Shown here in pieces: positions 43,275-51,304 of a stretch of DNA of 64,000 nt. The notes beneath the pieces were generated by a model. It was given only the letters and a program-made list of their open reading frames with translations, did not search any database and had not been told where the DNA came from. A program made the translations under genes and the position numbers. Within the stretch, counting starts at the first letter, position 1; each line of letters begins with the position of its first letter. The stretch is taken from NCBI RefSeq assembly GCF_014204895.1, contig NZ_JACHMF010000001.1:8494001-8558000 (forward strand), given 5' to 3'. Source of the stretch: Paractinoplanes abujensis (GTDB taxonomy: Bacteria; Actinomycetota; Actinomycetes; Mycobacteriales; Micromonosporaceae).

Positions 43275-44450
43275 GTGGCGATCCTGCATGCCGACCTCGA
43301 CGCTTTCTACGCGTCGGTGGAGCAGCGCGACGATCCCGCCCTGCGCGGGCGTCCGGTGCTGGTCGGCGGCGGTGTCGTGCTGGCCGCGAGCTACGAGGCC
43401 AAAGCTTTCGGCGTACGCACCCCGATGGGCCTCGCCCAGGCCCGCGCGCTCTGCCCCCGGGCCGTCGTGGTGCCGCCGCGCATGAAGGCGTACACGACCG
43501 CCAGCAAGGCCGTGTTCGAGATCTTCCGTGACACCACGCCGCTGGTCGAGGGCATCTCCATCGACGAGGCCTTCCTCGACGTGGGCGGCCTGCTCAAAGT
43601 CAGCGGCACCCCGCGCGAGATCGCCACGCGGCTCCGGGCCGAGGTGCGGGCCCAGGTCGGGCTGCCCATCACGGTCGGCATCGCGGGCACGAAATTCCTG
43701 GCCAAGGTGGCCAGCGCGGTCGGCAAACCGGACGGGCTGCTCGAGGTGCCGGCCGGCGGCGAACTGGTGTTCCTGCATCCGCTGCCCGTCGAGCGGCTGT
43801 GGGGCGTCGGCCCGGTCACCTCGGCCAAGCTGCGCGAACGCCGGGTCAACACGGTCGGCGACGTCGCCCGCATCGGCGAGGCGGCCCTCGTGTCGATGCT
43901 CGGCCCCGGCTACGGCCGCCACCTCTACGCGCTTTCCCACAATCAAGACCCCCGGCGCGTACGGGTGGGGCACCGCCGTGGCTCGATCGGAGCGCAATGC
44001 GCCCTGGGCCGCCGGCCGCGTCCGTTCGCCGAGATCGAGGCCACGCTGGACGCGTTGGTCGACCGCGTGACCCGGCGCATGCGTGGCGCCCAGCGGGCCG
44101 GGCGCACGGTCACATTGCGGCTGCGCTTCGACGACTTCGGGCGGGCCACCCGGTCCCGTTCGCTGCTCAAGGCAACCATGCAGACCCGCCTGATCCAGAC
44201 GACCGCGCGCGACCTGCTGACCGAGGCGGCCGAGCTGATCGGCCTGCGTGGGCTGACACTGGTGGGGGTGGCGGTGAGCAACCTCGACGGGGACGGGCAC
44301 GTGCAGCCGTCGCTGTTCGACGACGCCGAGGAGGACCGCTTGGATACGGCTATGGACGCCGTACGGGATCGCTTCGGCTCGTCGTCTTTGACCCGTGCGG
44401 CGACGATCGGCCGTGAACTGGGCCCGTCGGTGCCCATCCTCCCCGACTAG
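43275..44450 (+). CDS. dinB: DNA polymerase IV (Y-family)
   Basis: 391 residues. The GTG at 43275 yields AILHADLDAFYASVEQRDDP, the standard Y-family start with the first catalytic Asp; a TTG at 43257 falls inside the LexA box. Further signatures: SYEAKAFGVRTPMGLAQA, EGISIDEAFLDV (second catalytic carboxylates), GIAGTKFLAKVAS and the HhH region VGPVTSAKLRERRVNTVGD. Near the C-terminus QPSLFDD is a beta-clamp-binding QxxLF motif. Error-prone translesion polymerase. The LexA box makes it a true SOS gene, unlike many mycobacterial dinB copies. Confidence 0.94.
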   Translation: MAILHADLDAFYASVEQRDDPALRGRPVLVGGGVVLAASYEAKAFGVRTPMGLAQARALCPRAVVVPPRMKAYTTASKAVFEIFRDTTPLVEGISIDEAFLDVGGLLKVSGTPREIATRLRAEVRAQVGLPITVGIAGTKFLAKVASAVGKPDGLLEVPAGGELVFLHPLPVERLWGVGPVTSAKLRERRVNTVGDVARIGEAALVSMLGPGYGRHLYALSHNQDPRRVRVGHRRGSIGAQCALGRRPRPFAEIEATLDALVDRVTRRMRGAQRAGRTVTLRLRFDDFGRATRSRSLLKATMQTRLIQTTARDLLTEAAELIGLRGLTLVGVAVSNLDGDGHVQPSLFDDAEEDRLDTAMDAVRDRFGSSSLTRAATIGRELGPSVPILPD

Positions 44451-44468
44451 TCATGTGCTGGGGCGTTG

Positions 44469-44574
44469 CCCCTCCGGTGCGGGTGCTCCGCGGTGGCGCC
44501 GAGCGCGCGCCCCTCTGGTGCGGGTGCTCCGCGGTAGTGCCGAGCGCGTGCGGCACACTGGTGCGGGTGCGGAA
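44469..44574. repeat. 41-bp tandem repeat overlapping the cobF start
   Basis: Unit 1 (44469-44509) and unit 2 (44510-44550) share GGTGCGGGTGCTCCGCGGT and GCCGAGCGCG with a few substitutions. A partial third copy (GGTGCGGGTGCGG) covers the cobF start. The 41-bp unit is not a multiple of three, so it was not expanded as coding sequence. Confidence 0.75.
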
Positions 44575-45322
44575 GATCTATCTGATCGGGATCGGCGCGG
44601 GCGACCCGGACCACCTCACCCTGCAGGCGGCCAAGGCCATCGGGCGTACGGACGTCTTCTTCCTGCTCGACAAGGGCGAGCTCAAGGCCAGCCTGGTCGA
44701 CCTGCGGGAACGAATCGTGCGGGCCTACTCGAAGCCGAGCCGCCGCATGATCACCGGCCGGGACCCTGACCGCGACCGCACACCCGCCGACTACGAGGGC
44801 ACCGTCGACGACTGGCGCCGCCGGCGTTCCCTTGTCGTCGAGGAGATGCTGGTCGAGCACCTCAAGGAGGACGAGACCGGCTCGTTCCTGGTCTGGGGCG
44901 ACCCCACCCTGTACGACTCGTCGCTCGCCATCCTCGAGGAGGTGCTGGCCCGCGGCAAGATCGACTTCGAGTACGAGGTGATCCCCGGCATCAGCAGCGT
45001 CTCGGCGCTCGCGGCCAAACACCGGGTGCCGCTGAACCGGGTCGGCCGGCCGTATCAGGTGACGACCGGCCGCCGGCTCGCCGAGGGCTGGCCCGAGGGC
45101 GTCGACGACGTCGTCGTCATGCTCGACGCCCAGCAGGCCTTCACCGCGTACCCCGACGTGGACATCTTCTGGGGCGCCTACGTCGGCACCGAGGACGAGA
45201 TCCTGCGCTCCGGCCCGGTGTCCGAAGTGGCCGACGACATCGTCAAGACCCGCACGGACGCCCGGACCGAACACGGCTGGATCATGGACACGTACCTGCT
45301 GCGCAGGCGTGAGGATCAGTAG
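44567..45322 (+). CDS. cobF: Precorrin-6A synthase (deacetylating), CobF
   Basis: 251 residues from GTG 44567 (GTG 44561 would add VR). SAM-dependent tetrapyrrole methylase: RKIYLIGIGAGDPDHLTLQA, DVFFLLDKGELKASL, VWGDPTLYDSSLAIL and YEVIPGISSVSALA, all family hallmarks. CobF methylates C1 of precorrin-5 with loss of the acetyl group as acetic acid, in the aerobic pathway. It lies 27 kb from the cobGHIJ/cobN locus. No SD is clear, and its start sits in the partial third unit of a tandem repeat. The stop overlaps the convergent lipoprotein gene by 7 bp. Confidence 0.93.
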   Translation: MRKIYLIGIGAGDPDHLTLQAAKAIGRTDVFFLLDKGELKASLVDLRERIVRAYSKPSRRMITGRDPDRDRTPADYEGTVDDWRRRRSLVVEEMLVEHLKEDETGSFLVWGDPTLYDSSLAILEEVLARGKIDFEYEVIPGISSVSALAAKHRVPLNRVGRPYQVTTGRRLAEGWPEGVDDVVVMLDAQQAFTAYPDVDIFWGAYVGTEDEILRSGPVSEVADDIVKTRTDARTEHGWIMDTYLLRRREDQ

Positions 45323-45825
45323 TTGACGGTGACCCCGGCAGCCTTGCACGCGGCCGTGAGGTCGGTGCCGCTCTTCTCGAAGCCGGGGGCGGCGAGCGCG
45401 GCCTCCGGGTTGGCGCCGGCCTTGGCCGCGTTCGCGCCGGCCTCGGTGGCCAGGGTCGAGAACGTCTTGACGGCCTTGCCCACCTCGGACTCGCTCGACC
45501 CGGCGGCGGCGGTCAGCTGGTCGGCCAGGCTGACCAGGATCTTCTGGTAGCCCGCCCCGTCCAGCTCGCCCTGGGTCTTCTGCATCTGGCTGATCAGCTC
45601 GGCCTTCATGGCCTTGTCGGCCTTGTTGGCGGCGTTGCAGATCGTCTTGTCGTCCGGAGCGTCACCGGCCGGGGCGGCGGCCTCGGTCGTGGCCGCGGGT
45701 GCGGCGCTGGTGGCCGTAGTGGCCGGGGTGCCCGAGGCCTCGGTGGCGTCGTCGCCGGCGCAAGCGGCCAGAGACATCAGCGAGGCGCCGAGGACGGCGG
45801 CGAAAGTGGTGCGAACGCGAAGCAT
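45316..45825 (-). CDS. Putative lipoprotein, Ala/Thr-rich, unknown function
   Basis: 169 residues from ATG 45825. Lipobox LMSLAAC, so anchored by Cys about residue 21. An Ala/Thr/Pro-rich spacer (about 25-58) leads to a helical domain with ICNAANKADKAMKAELISQMQ and a C-terminal pair of Cys (CNAAN near 62, CKAAG near the end). No recognised family. Divergent from another lipoprotein gene with 93 bp between starts. Confidence 0.75.
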   Translation of the reverse strand: MLRVRTTFAAVLGASLMSLAACAGDDATEASGTPATTATSAAPAATTEAAAPAGDAPDDKTICNAANKADKAMKAELISQMQKTQGELDGAGYQKILVSLADQLTAAAGSSESEVGKAVKTFSTLATEAGANAAKAGANPEAALAAPGFEKSGTDLTAACKAAGVTVNY

Positions 45826-45903
45826 GGAATCGAACCCCCGTACGGAAAAATGCTGTCGGCGCGGGACTGTAGCGGGGGGATAGAGCGAGATCAAATCACC
45901 GCC

Positions 45904-45909
45904 TACACT
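45904..45909 (+). promoter_or_regulatory. Candidate -10 box for lipoprotein gene at 45919
   Basis: TACACT fits the TANNNT form and lies 9 nt before the GTG start, where no SD is visible. The spacing fits a leaderless transcript, at the long end of the range. Confidence 0.35.
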
Positions 45910-45918
45910 CTCGAACCC

Positions 45919-46536
45919 GTGAGACATCTAGCCCTGGCCGGCCTCAGCGCCGCCGCGTTCGCCCTGGCGGCTTGCGACTCGTCGTCGCCGGCCTCCACCC
46001 CGGACGCTTCCACCCCCGCTCCTTCCGCTCCCGCCGCTGCCCCGGGCGCTGCGACCGAGGCGGCCCGGGTCGGCGGCGCGGGCAGCGGATGCGAACTGCC
46101 CGTGACGTTCGGCGTGGCCGAGTCGTGGAAGCCCAAGGCGGTGGCCGTCAAAGCCGGCGACCCGCTGGCCGGACTGGCCCGGCGCGGCCCGCTCACCATG
46201 GTCTGCGAGATCGACGCCAAGCCGGCCGGCAACATCGGCTTCCTCCGCGTCTACACCGGACGGACGGGTGACCTCAAGGAAAACCTGACCGCCTACGCAG
46301 GCGACACCGCGCAGCAGAAGCAGTTCGCCGACGTGAAGATCGGCGGCCGGGACGGGCTCGAAGTGGTCTACAAGGCCAAGAACCCGCTCGAGGACGTGCT
46401 GGACCCCGAGCGGGCCTTCGCCGTGCCGACCAGCGCGGGCCTGGTCGTGGTGGCTCTCGACAGCCTCGACAGCGAGGAGTACGAGACCATGCTGCCGGCC
46501 TACGAACTGGCCAGGACCAGCCTCAAAGCGGGCTGA
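45919..46536 (+). CDS. Putative lipoprotein, unknown function
   Basis: 205 residues from GTG 45919. Lipobox FALAAC (HLALAGLSAAAFALAACDSS), then a Ser/Pro/Ala spacer to about residue 50. The mature domain runs CELPVTFGVAESWKPKAV, GNIGFLRVYTGRTGD, FADVKIGGRDGLEVVYKAKN, VVVALDSLDSEEYETMLP; it resembles actinobacterial lipoproteins with a LpqN- or PsbP-like fold, though I cannot confirm this. The 3' end overlaps the convergent MFS gene by 14 bp. Confidence 0.75.
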   Translation: MRHLALAGLSAAAFALAACDSSSPASTPDASTPAPSAPAAAPGAATEAARVGGAGSGCELPVTFGVAESWKPKAVAVKAGDPLAGLARRGPLTMVCEIDAKPAGNIGFLRVYTGRTGDLKENLTAYAGDTAQQKQFADVKIGGRDGLEVVYKAKNPLEDVLDPERAFAVPTSAGLVVVALDSLDSEEYETMLPAYELARTSLKAG

Positions 46537-47848
46537 TCGGCTCGCTGCTCGTGCCGGCCGGCGTGGTGCCTCCGGCGGTCGGCTCGGTGCCACTGCTGGG
46601 GCGCGGCTCGGTGCCTCTGCTGGGGCGCGGCTCGTTGCCCCTGCTGGGGCGCGGCTCGTTGCCCCTGCTGGGGCGCGGCGCGGTGGCCACGGCGTACAGG
46701 GCCACCGCGGGCAGCACGAACAGGCCCGCCACCGAAATGCCGGCCCCGATCGCGCGGCGCTGCGCCACGAACCCCGCCGGCGGTCCGCCCGCCACCTGCC
46801 CGAGCGCGTCAGCCTGGGACACGAACGAGAAAACCGTGGCCCGCGACTCCGGGGCGGTGGCCGAGACCAGCCAGACGTTGAGGATCGGGCCGGCCGTGTC
46901 CCGCAGCAGGCGCACGCCCAGATAAAGCCCGACCGCGGACCACCAGTGCCCGGCGAACCCGAGTCCGATCATGCCGGCGGCGGTGAGCGCCTGCACGACA
47001 GCCAGCACCCGCCCCACCCGCTGCGGCCGCACCACGTCGATCCACCGCCCGGCCAGCCCGGTGACCACGATCGAACCGGCCGCGGCCACGATCGCCAGGC
47101 CGCCGAAGACCAGCTCCACGGGCCGGCCACCGACGTACGGGATCAAAAACGGTTGGCTCAAGCGGTCGAAGCCCTCGCTGCTCATGCCGGCGAACAGCGT
47201 GCCGCCGACGATCGCGGCCAGGATCACATTGCCCCGGATCGCCCGCACCGCGGCGGCGACCTGACCGCCCGCCGACGACCTCGTGAACGTCTCAGGCCGG
47301 CGCCACCCGTCCTCCGTCATCAGCACGACGAGCAGGACGCCCAGACCCAGCGTGACAACCGCGCCCACGACGATGGGCAGGGCCGGTTCGACTGCCGTGA
47401 ACGCCACCGCGGCCACGATGCCGGCCAGCGCCCCCGCCTGCGACACCTGGCCGCCACGGACGAAGGCCCGAGTCACCCGTTCCGGTTCGATCTCGTCGGC
47501 GGCCCAGGCCTCCTCGGCGCCGTCGACACAGACCGCACCGATCGCCCACACGACATTGGCCACGAGAATCGCCGCGTACGTGGGGAACAGGCCCCAGACG
47601 AGCAGACCCGCCCCCATGAGCAGATAACCCACGATCACGGAAAGACGCCGGCTGTACCGGTCGGCGATCACACCGGTCGGCACCTGCGCGACGAAACAGA
47701 CGGCCTCCATCAGCGTGCCGACCAGCACAAGCTGAAGCGGCGACAACCCGACGACGGTCGCCTGATAGATCAAGTTGAGGGTGAAGGCGGTGCGGGACGC
47801 GAACGACCCGACACCGGAAATGAGCAGATAAAGCCGATAGGCGGACAT
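46523..47848 (-). CDS. MFS transporter with octapeptide-repeat tail
   Basis: 441 residues from ATG 47848. About 12 transmembrane helices; MFS motif A-like VPTGVIADRYSRRLSVIVGY between helices 2 and 3. Resembles actinobacterial drug/H+ antiporter-like exporters, substrate unknown. The C-terminal tail after about residue 390 is PRPSRGNE repeated four times with small changes, encoded by a 24-bp minisatellite, and should be a disordered cytoplasmic extension. The end overlaps the lipoprotein gene. Confidence 0.87.
   Translation of the reverse strand: MSAYRLYLLISGVGSFASRTAFTLNLIYQATVVGLSPLQLVLVGTLMEAVCFVAQVPTGVIADRYSRRLSVIVGYLLMGAGLLVWGLFPTYAAILVANVVWAIGAVCVDGAEEAWAADEIEPERVTRAFVRGGQVSQAGALAGIVAAVAFTAVEPALPIVVGAVVTLGLGVLLVVLMTEDGWRRPETFTRSSAGGQVAAAVRAIRGNVILAAIVGGTLFAGMSSEGFDRLSQPFLIPYVGGRPVELVFGGLAIVAAAGSIVVTGLAGRWIDVVRPQRVGRVLAVVQALTAAGMIGLGFAGHWWSAVGLYLGVRLLRDTAGPILNVWLVSATAPESRATVFSFVSQADALGQVAGGPPAGFVAQRRAIGAGISVAGLFVLPAVALYAVATAPRPSRGNEPRPSRGNEPRPSRGTEPRPSSGTEPTAGGTTPAGTSSEPISPL
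46581..46688. repeat. 24-bp coding tandem repeat in MFS C-terminus
   Basis: Four 24-bp units (46581-46604, 46605-46628, 46629-46652, 46653-46676), the last two identical, plus a 12-bp remnant. Each encodes an EPRPSRG(N/T)-type octapeptide in the MFS reading frame, so the expansion preserves frame. Confidence 0.85.
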
Positions 47849-48048
47849 GCAGAAGCGCTCCGGGATCGCAACGACCCGGTGCCGTGCAGTGTGGCGCCGC
47901 TACTAAAGGGTCATCAGCCCGGCAAGCGACACAGGGCACCGGAAAAGCCGACGATGCCGTGCGCAGTTGTCATGCCGAGATGGTGGCCGGGCGGGGGTGT
48001 CGTAGTCAACCGATTTATCATCCGCTCGCTGAGACCCGGCTGATCGGC

Positions 48049-48445
48049 GGCCGGCGCTGGGTGAGGGCTTTACGGGTGAGGGTCGGCTGGCGCTGGGTGA
48101 GGGCTTTACGGGTGCGGTCGGCTGGTGCTGGGTGAGGGCTTTGCGGGTGCGGTCGGCTGGCGCTGGGTGAGGGCTTTACGCGTGCGGACGGCTGGCGCTG
48201 GGTGCGGGGTGGCCCGCTTTGCGGGTGAGGCCGGCTGGCGCTGTGTGCGGGGTGGCCCGCTTTGCGGGTGCGGCCGGCGGGCGCTGCGTGCGGAGTGGCC
48301 CGCTCTGCGTATACGGGCGGCTGGCGCTGGGCGCCGGGCGGTCCGCTCTATGGGTGAGGACGGCTGGAGCTGCTTGCGGGGCGACCCGCTCTGCGGGCGG
48401 GGGCTGCTGGCGCTGCGTGCGGGGCGGCTGTCGCTGCGCGTCTCC
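48049..48445. repeat. Degenerate 35/43-bp minisatellite between two MFS genes
   Basis: About ten units, each starting GGCTGGCGCTG. The first four are close to 35 bp with GTGAGGGCTTTACGGGTG. The next five are about 43 bp, with an 8-bp expansion giving GTGCGGGGTGGCCCGCTTTG. The last two are truncated. Neither length is a multiple of three, so the open frames across it on both strands are by-products. The whole 47849-48576 gap is otherwise empty up to 48049 except for the MFS upstream region, and then holds the DnaA boxes at 48532-48570. Confidence 0.85.
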
Positions 48446-48531
48446 CCTACGGCTCCCACGGCATGACCCGCCCTCCCAGGGGGCCTCCGTCCCGACCCGA
48501 TTTTACTCGGAATGCCTTGCTGGAACGTGCA

Positions 48532-48570
48532 TTGTCCACAGGGGCGATTTGTCCCTCGGAGTTATCCACA
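48532..48570 (+). promoter_or_regulatory. Pair of DnaA boxes
   Basis: TTGTCCACA (48532-48540, the high-GC actinobacterial consensus) and TTATCCACA (48562-48570, the E. coli consensus) are in the same orientation, 30 bp apart, close to three helical turns. The flanks are locally AT-richer. No dnaA, dnaN or further boxes are present, so this is not oriC; a DnaA-titration or DnaA-regulated site is possible. Confidence 0.6.
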
Positions 48571-48576
48571 GGTCCG

Positions 48577-50088
48577 TCAGCCGTGGGCAACTCGGCGGAA
48601 AATATGAGGCGCGGTGGTCAGGCCGGCCCACAAGGTGAGCGTCAGGACACCCAGGATCAGGGCGGCCCCGCTGGCGGCCATACCGATGGCGGGGGCGGCG
48701 ACGAGCATGGGGAGGAGGCGGACGGAGATGGCACCACCAAGGGCGCGCACCGAGGCGCTGTAGGCGAGGTCGCGGGTCACGGATTCGGGCCTGGCCCCGG
48801 CGGCCACACGTGCGTCCATGTCGCCCTCGAAGGCGGTCTGGCTCAGCCCGGCGGCGAACTGGGCCACGACCACCATGAAGGCGTGGGCCGGGGCGAGGAT
48901 CCAGCCTGCGAGCATGCCCAGGCCCCACAGCGACCAGCGCAGCACGGCGGGCAGCCGCAGCCGGCCGACCACGGCGACGGCGCGGGTGGCCAGCAGGGTG
49001 CCGATGCAGAAGGCGATCGCGGAGACGGCGACCCATCTCTCGCCGTGCAGTTCGGAGGTGACCGGGATCGCGAGGAGGGTGGGGCCGGCGGCGAGCAGCA
49101 TGATGCCGGCGCCGGCCAGGAGCAGCCGGGGCTGGGGGAGACGCCAGGGCCCGGGCTCGGACGGCGGGACGGCCGCGTGCCGCCAGCGCGCCGGTGCAGA
49201 CGCGGCTGCGAAAGCGGGAGGCGTAGCGACGGCAGTGGGCGGCCCCGCGAGAGAGGCAGCTGCGGGAAAGGCGGTGGGCGGCCCCGCGAGAGAGGCAGCT
49301 GCGGGAAAGGCGGTGGGCGGCCCCGCGAGAGAGGCAGCTGCGGGAAAGGCGGTGGGCGGCCCCGCGGGAGAGAAAGCTGCGGGTGAGGCGGCGGGCGGCC
49401 CCGCGAGAGAGGCAGTGACGGCGCGGGTGGCAAAGGCGGCGGCCGCCCCCGCGGGGGAGACGGCGGGGGTGATCCGGGCTCGGCGGGCGACCATCATCGT
49501 AGGCAGCAGGGAACCCAAATAAACAACGTAAACACCAACGAGCAGCCACCCCGTCGGATAGCCCAGCGTCCCCGTAGGCAGGAGGGCGGCCAGCGCAGTC
49601 CCCGCCGCTTCCACACCGGCGATGGCGACCGTGTAACGGGTCATCGAGCGCGGTGAGGCGTCCACGGCGGACACCTCGGCCCGCATGCCCGCGAAGCCGG
49701 CCCAGGCCGCGATGTGTTGCAGGGCCACCAGGGCCGCGACCAGCCAGGAGGGCCAGCCCGCGATCAGGCCGTACAGGGTGCCGAAGCGCAGCAGCACCTC
49801 GATCCCCGCGGCGCCGCGGAGCAGGGTGCGGCCGTCGAGGTGGCGGGACAGCCAGCCGGTGACGGGGGCGGACAGCACCACGCCGGCGAGCATGGCCGCG
49901 TTGAGCAGGGCGGCTTCGGCGAGTCCGCCGCGGGCCGTCGCGATGAGCACGATGAAGGTCCAGCCCAGGGCCATGCCGAACGAGTCGACGATGCCCGAGA
50001 GCAGCAGTTCGCGCAGGCGGCCGGCGCGACGCATGCCGCCGGGGCCGGCTCTGCGGCGGCCCCGGCGGAACACAACGGTGTCAGACAC
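48577..50088 (-). CDS. MFS-like transporter with repetitive central loop
   Basis: 503 residues from GTG 50088, overlapping the decarboxylase stop by 8 nt; ATG 50034 is a possible later start. Two bundles of about six helices: ELLLSGIVDSFGMALGWTFI in the first, LLLAGAGIMLLAAGPTLLAI in the second. Between them (about 205-310) lies a long Ala/Pro-rich loop made of 13-residue repeats (ASLAGPPTAFPAA). It resembles MFS exporters. Coupling to a fold-III decarboxylase suggests it moves that enzyme's product or substrate, which is inference. Confidence 0.78.
   Translation of the reverse strand: MSDTVVFRRGRRRAGPGGMRRAGRLRELLLSGIVDSFGMALGWTFIVLIATARGGLAEAALLNAAMLAGVVLSAPVTGWLSRHLDGRTLLRGAAGIEVLLRFGTLYGLIAGWPSWLVAALVALQHIAAWAGFAGMRAEVSAVDASPRSMTRYTVAIAGVEAAGTALAALLPTGTLGYPTGWLLVGVYVVYLGSLLPTMMVARRARITPAVSPAGAAAAFATRAVTASLAGPPAASPAAFSPAGPPTAFPAAASLAGPPTAFPAAASLAGPPTAFPAAASLAGPPTAVATPPAFAAASAPARWRHAAVPPSEPGPWRLPQPRLLLAGAGIMLLAAGPTLLAIPVTSELHGERWVAVSAIAFCIGTLLATRAVAVVGRLRLPAVLRWSLWGLGMLAGWILAPAHAFMVVVAQFAAGLSQTAFEGDMDARVAAGARPESVTRDLAYSASVRALGGAISVRLLPMLVAAPAIGMAASGAALILGVLTLTLWAGLTTAPHIFRRVAHG
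49231..49425. repeat. 39-bp coding tandem repeat in MFS central loop
   Basis: Five 39-bp units begin at 49231, 49270, 49309, 49348 and 49387; the second and third are identical, the outer ones diverged. Each adds 13 residues (SLAGPPTAFPAAA type) to the loop between the two halves of the MFS protein, keeping frame. Confidence 0.85.
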
Positions 50089-51304
50089 GCGCGCCGGTGG
50101 TGGCGAATGAGCCGACGAACAGGGGGACGGGCGGGGCGAAACCGTTGAAGTTCGACGCGTAGGACAGGGTGTAGCCGCCGGTGCTGCCCAGGTAGAGCAC
50201 GTCGCCGGTGGTCAGGTCGGCGGGCAGCATGATGCCGTGGCCGATGGTGTCGGTGCTGTCGCAGGAGGGACCGGTGACCGTGTACGGGATGAGGGCGGCG
50301 GCCGACTCGGTCCGGATGGGGAAGTCCCACCCGCCGGGGGTCTGCAGTACCTCCATCAGCCCGTTGTAGGCGCCCACTTCGAGGTAGAGCCAGTTCTCGT
50401 CCTCGCGGCGTTCGTGACCGATGACCGTGGCGGCCAGCACGCCGGCCTCGGCCACGAGGTGCCGGCCGGGTTCGGCGACGATCAGGGGCGGCCGGTACGG
50501 CAGGGCGTCGAGCGCTTCGGTTGTGGCGGCGCCGATCTCGGCGATCGTGGGCACGTCGGTCGTGTAGCGGGCCGGGAAGCCGCCGCCCAGGTCGAGCATC
50601 TGCAGGTCGATGCCGTCGTGGCGGAGCCGGTCCATCAGTTTGCCCGCGGCGTCGACGGCTTCGGCCCACGCGTCGGGCCGGGTGCACTGCGATCCGACGT
50701 GGAAGGTGAGCCCGTACGGGCGCAGGCCCAGCCGCTCGGCCAGCAGCATCAGGTCGTACGCGTCTTCGACGTCGGTGCCGAACTTGCGTGACAGCGGGAA
50801 GATGCTGGCCTCGTCGTCGACGCGCAGGCGCACGTAGACGGCCGCACCGGGCGCGTGCTCCGCGATCTTGACGAGTTCGTTGGGGGAGTCGAAGCTGAAG
50901 CGCCACAGCCCGGCGGCGTGCGCGGCCGCGATGTGCTGGGGCGGCTTGACCGGGTTGCTGTACAGGACGTCGGCCGGGTCGACGCCGATCGCTTCGAGCA
51001 TGCGCAGTTCGGCGATCGACGCGATCTCGAAGCCGGCGCCTTCGGTGTGCAGCGTGCGCAGGATCTCGGGGGCCGGGTTGCACTTCATCGCGTAGTGGAC
51101 CTGTACGCCGGGCAGCGCCGCGCGGAACGCCGCGTGCCGGTCGGCCACCGTACCCAGGTCGGTCACCAGGTAGGGCGTCGGCATGTCGATCGCCCTGAGC
51201 ACGGCCGGGTCGAGGACGGAGGGCCAGGAGGGGTCGAGCGCGGAGGGGGCGAGCGCGGAGGCCCGGGAGGGGGCGAGGGCGGAGGGCCGGGAGGTGTCAA
51301 GCAC
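50081..51304 (-). CDS. Fold-III PLP-dependent decarboxylase (ornithine/diaminopimelate type)
   Basis: 407 residues from GTG 51304, which overlaps the GGDEF-EAL stop by 8 nt; ATG 51184 (MPTPYLVTDLG) is an alternative that drops a Ser/Ala/Pro repeat. Alanine-racemase-like barrel: VHYAMKCNPAPEIL holds the PLP lysine, then DEASIFPLSRKFG, HVGSQC, LDLGGGFPARY (phosphate loop) and EPGRHLVAEAG. The C-terminal domain has GPSCDSTD, the Cys-Asp pair contributed across the dimer. These residues fit ornithine/lysine decarboxylase-like enzymes making polyamine precursors; the substrate is not settled. Confidence 0.88.
   Translation of the reverse strand: MLDTSRPSALAPSRASALAPSALDPSWPSVLDPAVLRAIDMPTPYLVTDLGTVADRHAAFRAALPGVQVHYAMKCNPAPEILRTLHTEGAGFEIASIAELRMLEAIGVDPADVLYSNPVKPPQHIAAAHAAGLWRFSFDSPNELVKIAEHAPGAAVYVRLRVDDEASIFPLSRKFGTDVEDAYDLMLLAERLGLRPYGLTFHVGSQCTRPDAWAEAVDAAGKLMDRLRHDGIDLQMLDLGGGFPARYTTDVPTIAEIGAATTEALDALPYRPPLIVAEPGRHLVAEAGVLAATVIGHERREDENWLYLEVGAYNGLMEVLQTPGGWDFPIRTESAAALIPYTVTGPSCDSTDTIGHGIMLPADLTTGDVLYLGSTGGYTLSYASNFNGFAPPVPLFVGSFATTGARV

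Noticed and set aside
45826..45845. tRNA T-arm-like GGGGGTTCGATTCC on the minus strand before the lipoprotein start
   Set aside because: No acceptor, D or anticodon arm can be built around it; the G-run is better read as the SD of the lipoprotein gene.
45909..45922. Second LexA-like TCGAAC near the lipoprotein start
   Set aside because: The other half-site GTTCGA is missing; only TCGAAC by chance.
47849..47861. GAAGCGCTCC before the MFS gene as another LacI site
   Set aside because: On the minus strand it reads GGAGCGCTTC and provides the SD of the MFS gene; half of the palindrome is missing.
48049..48445. Possible CRISPR array
   Set aside because: Units are contiguous and degenerate without unique spacers, and no cas gene is present.
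48106..48466. Open frames of about 115 codons on both strands of the 48-kb minisatellite
   Set aside because: Repeat units of 35 and 43 bp shift frame at each copy, so coding expansion is not possible; frames stay open only because of base composition.
48532..48570. Chromosomal replication origin
   Set aside because: Only two boxes, and no dnaA, dnaN, recF or parAB nearby; kept as a DnaA-binding locus only.
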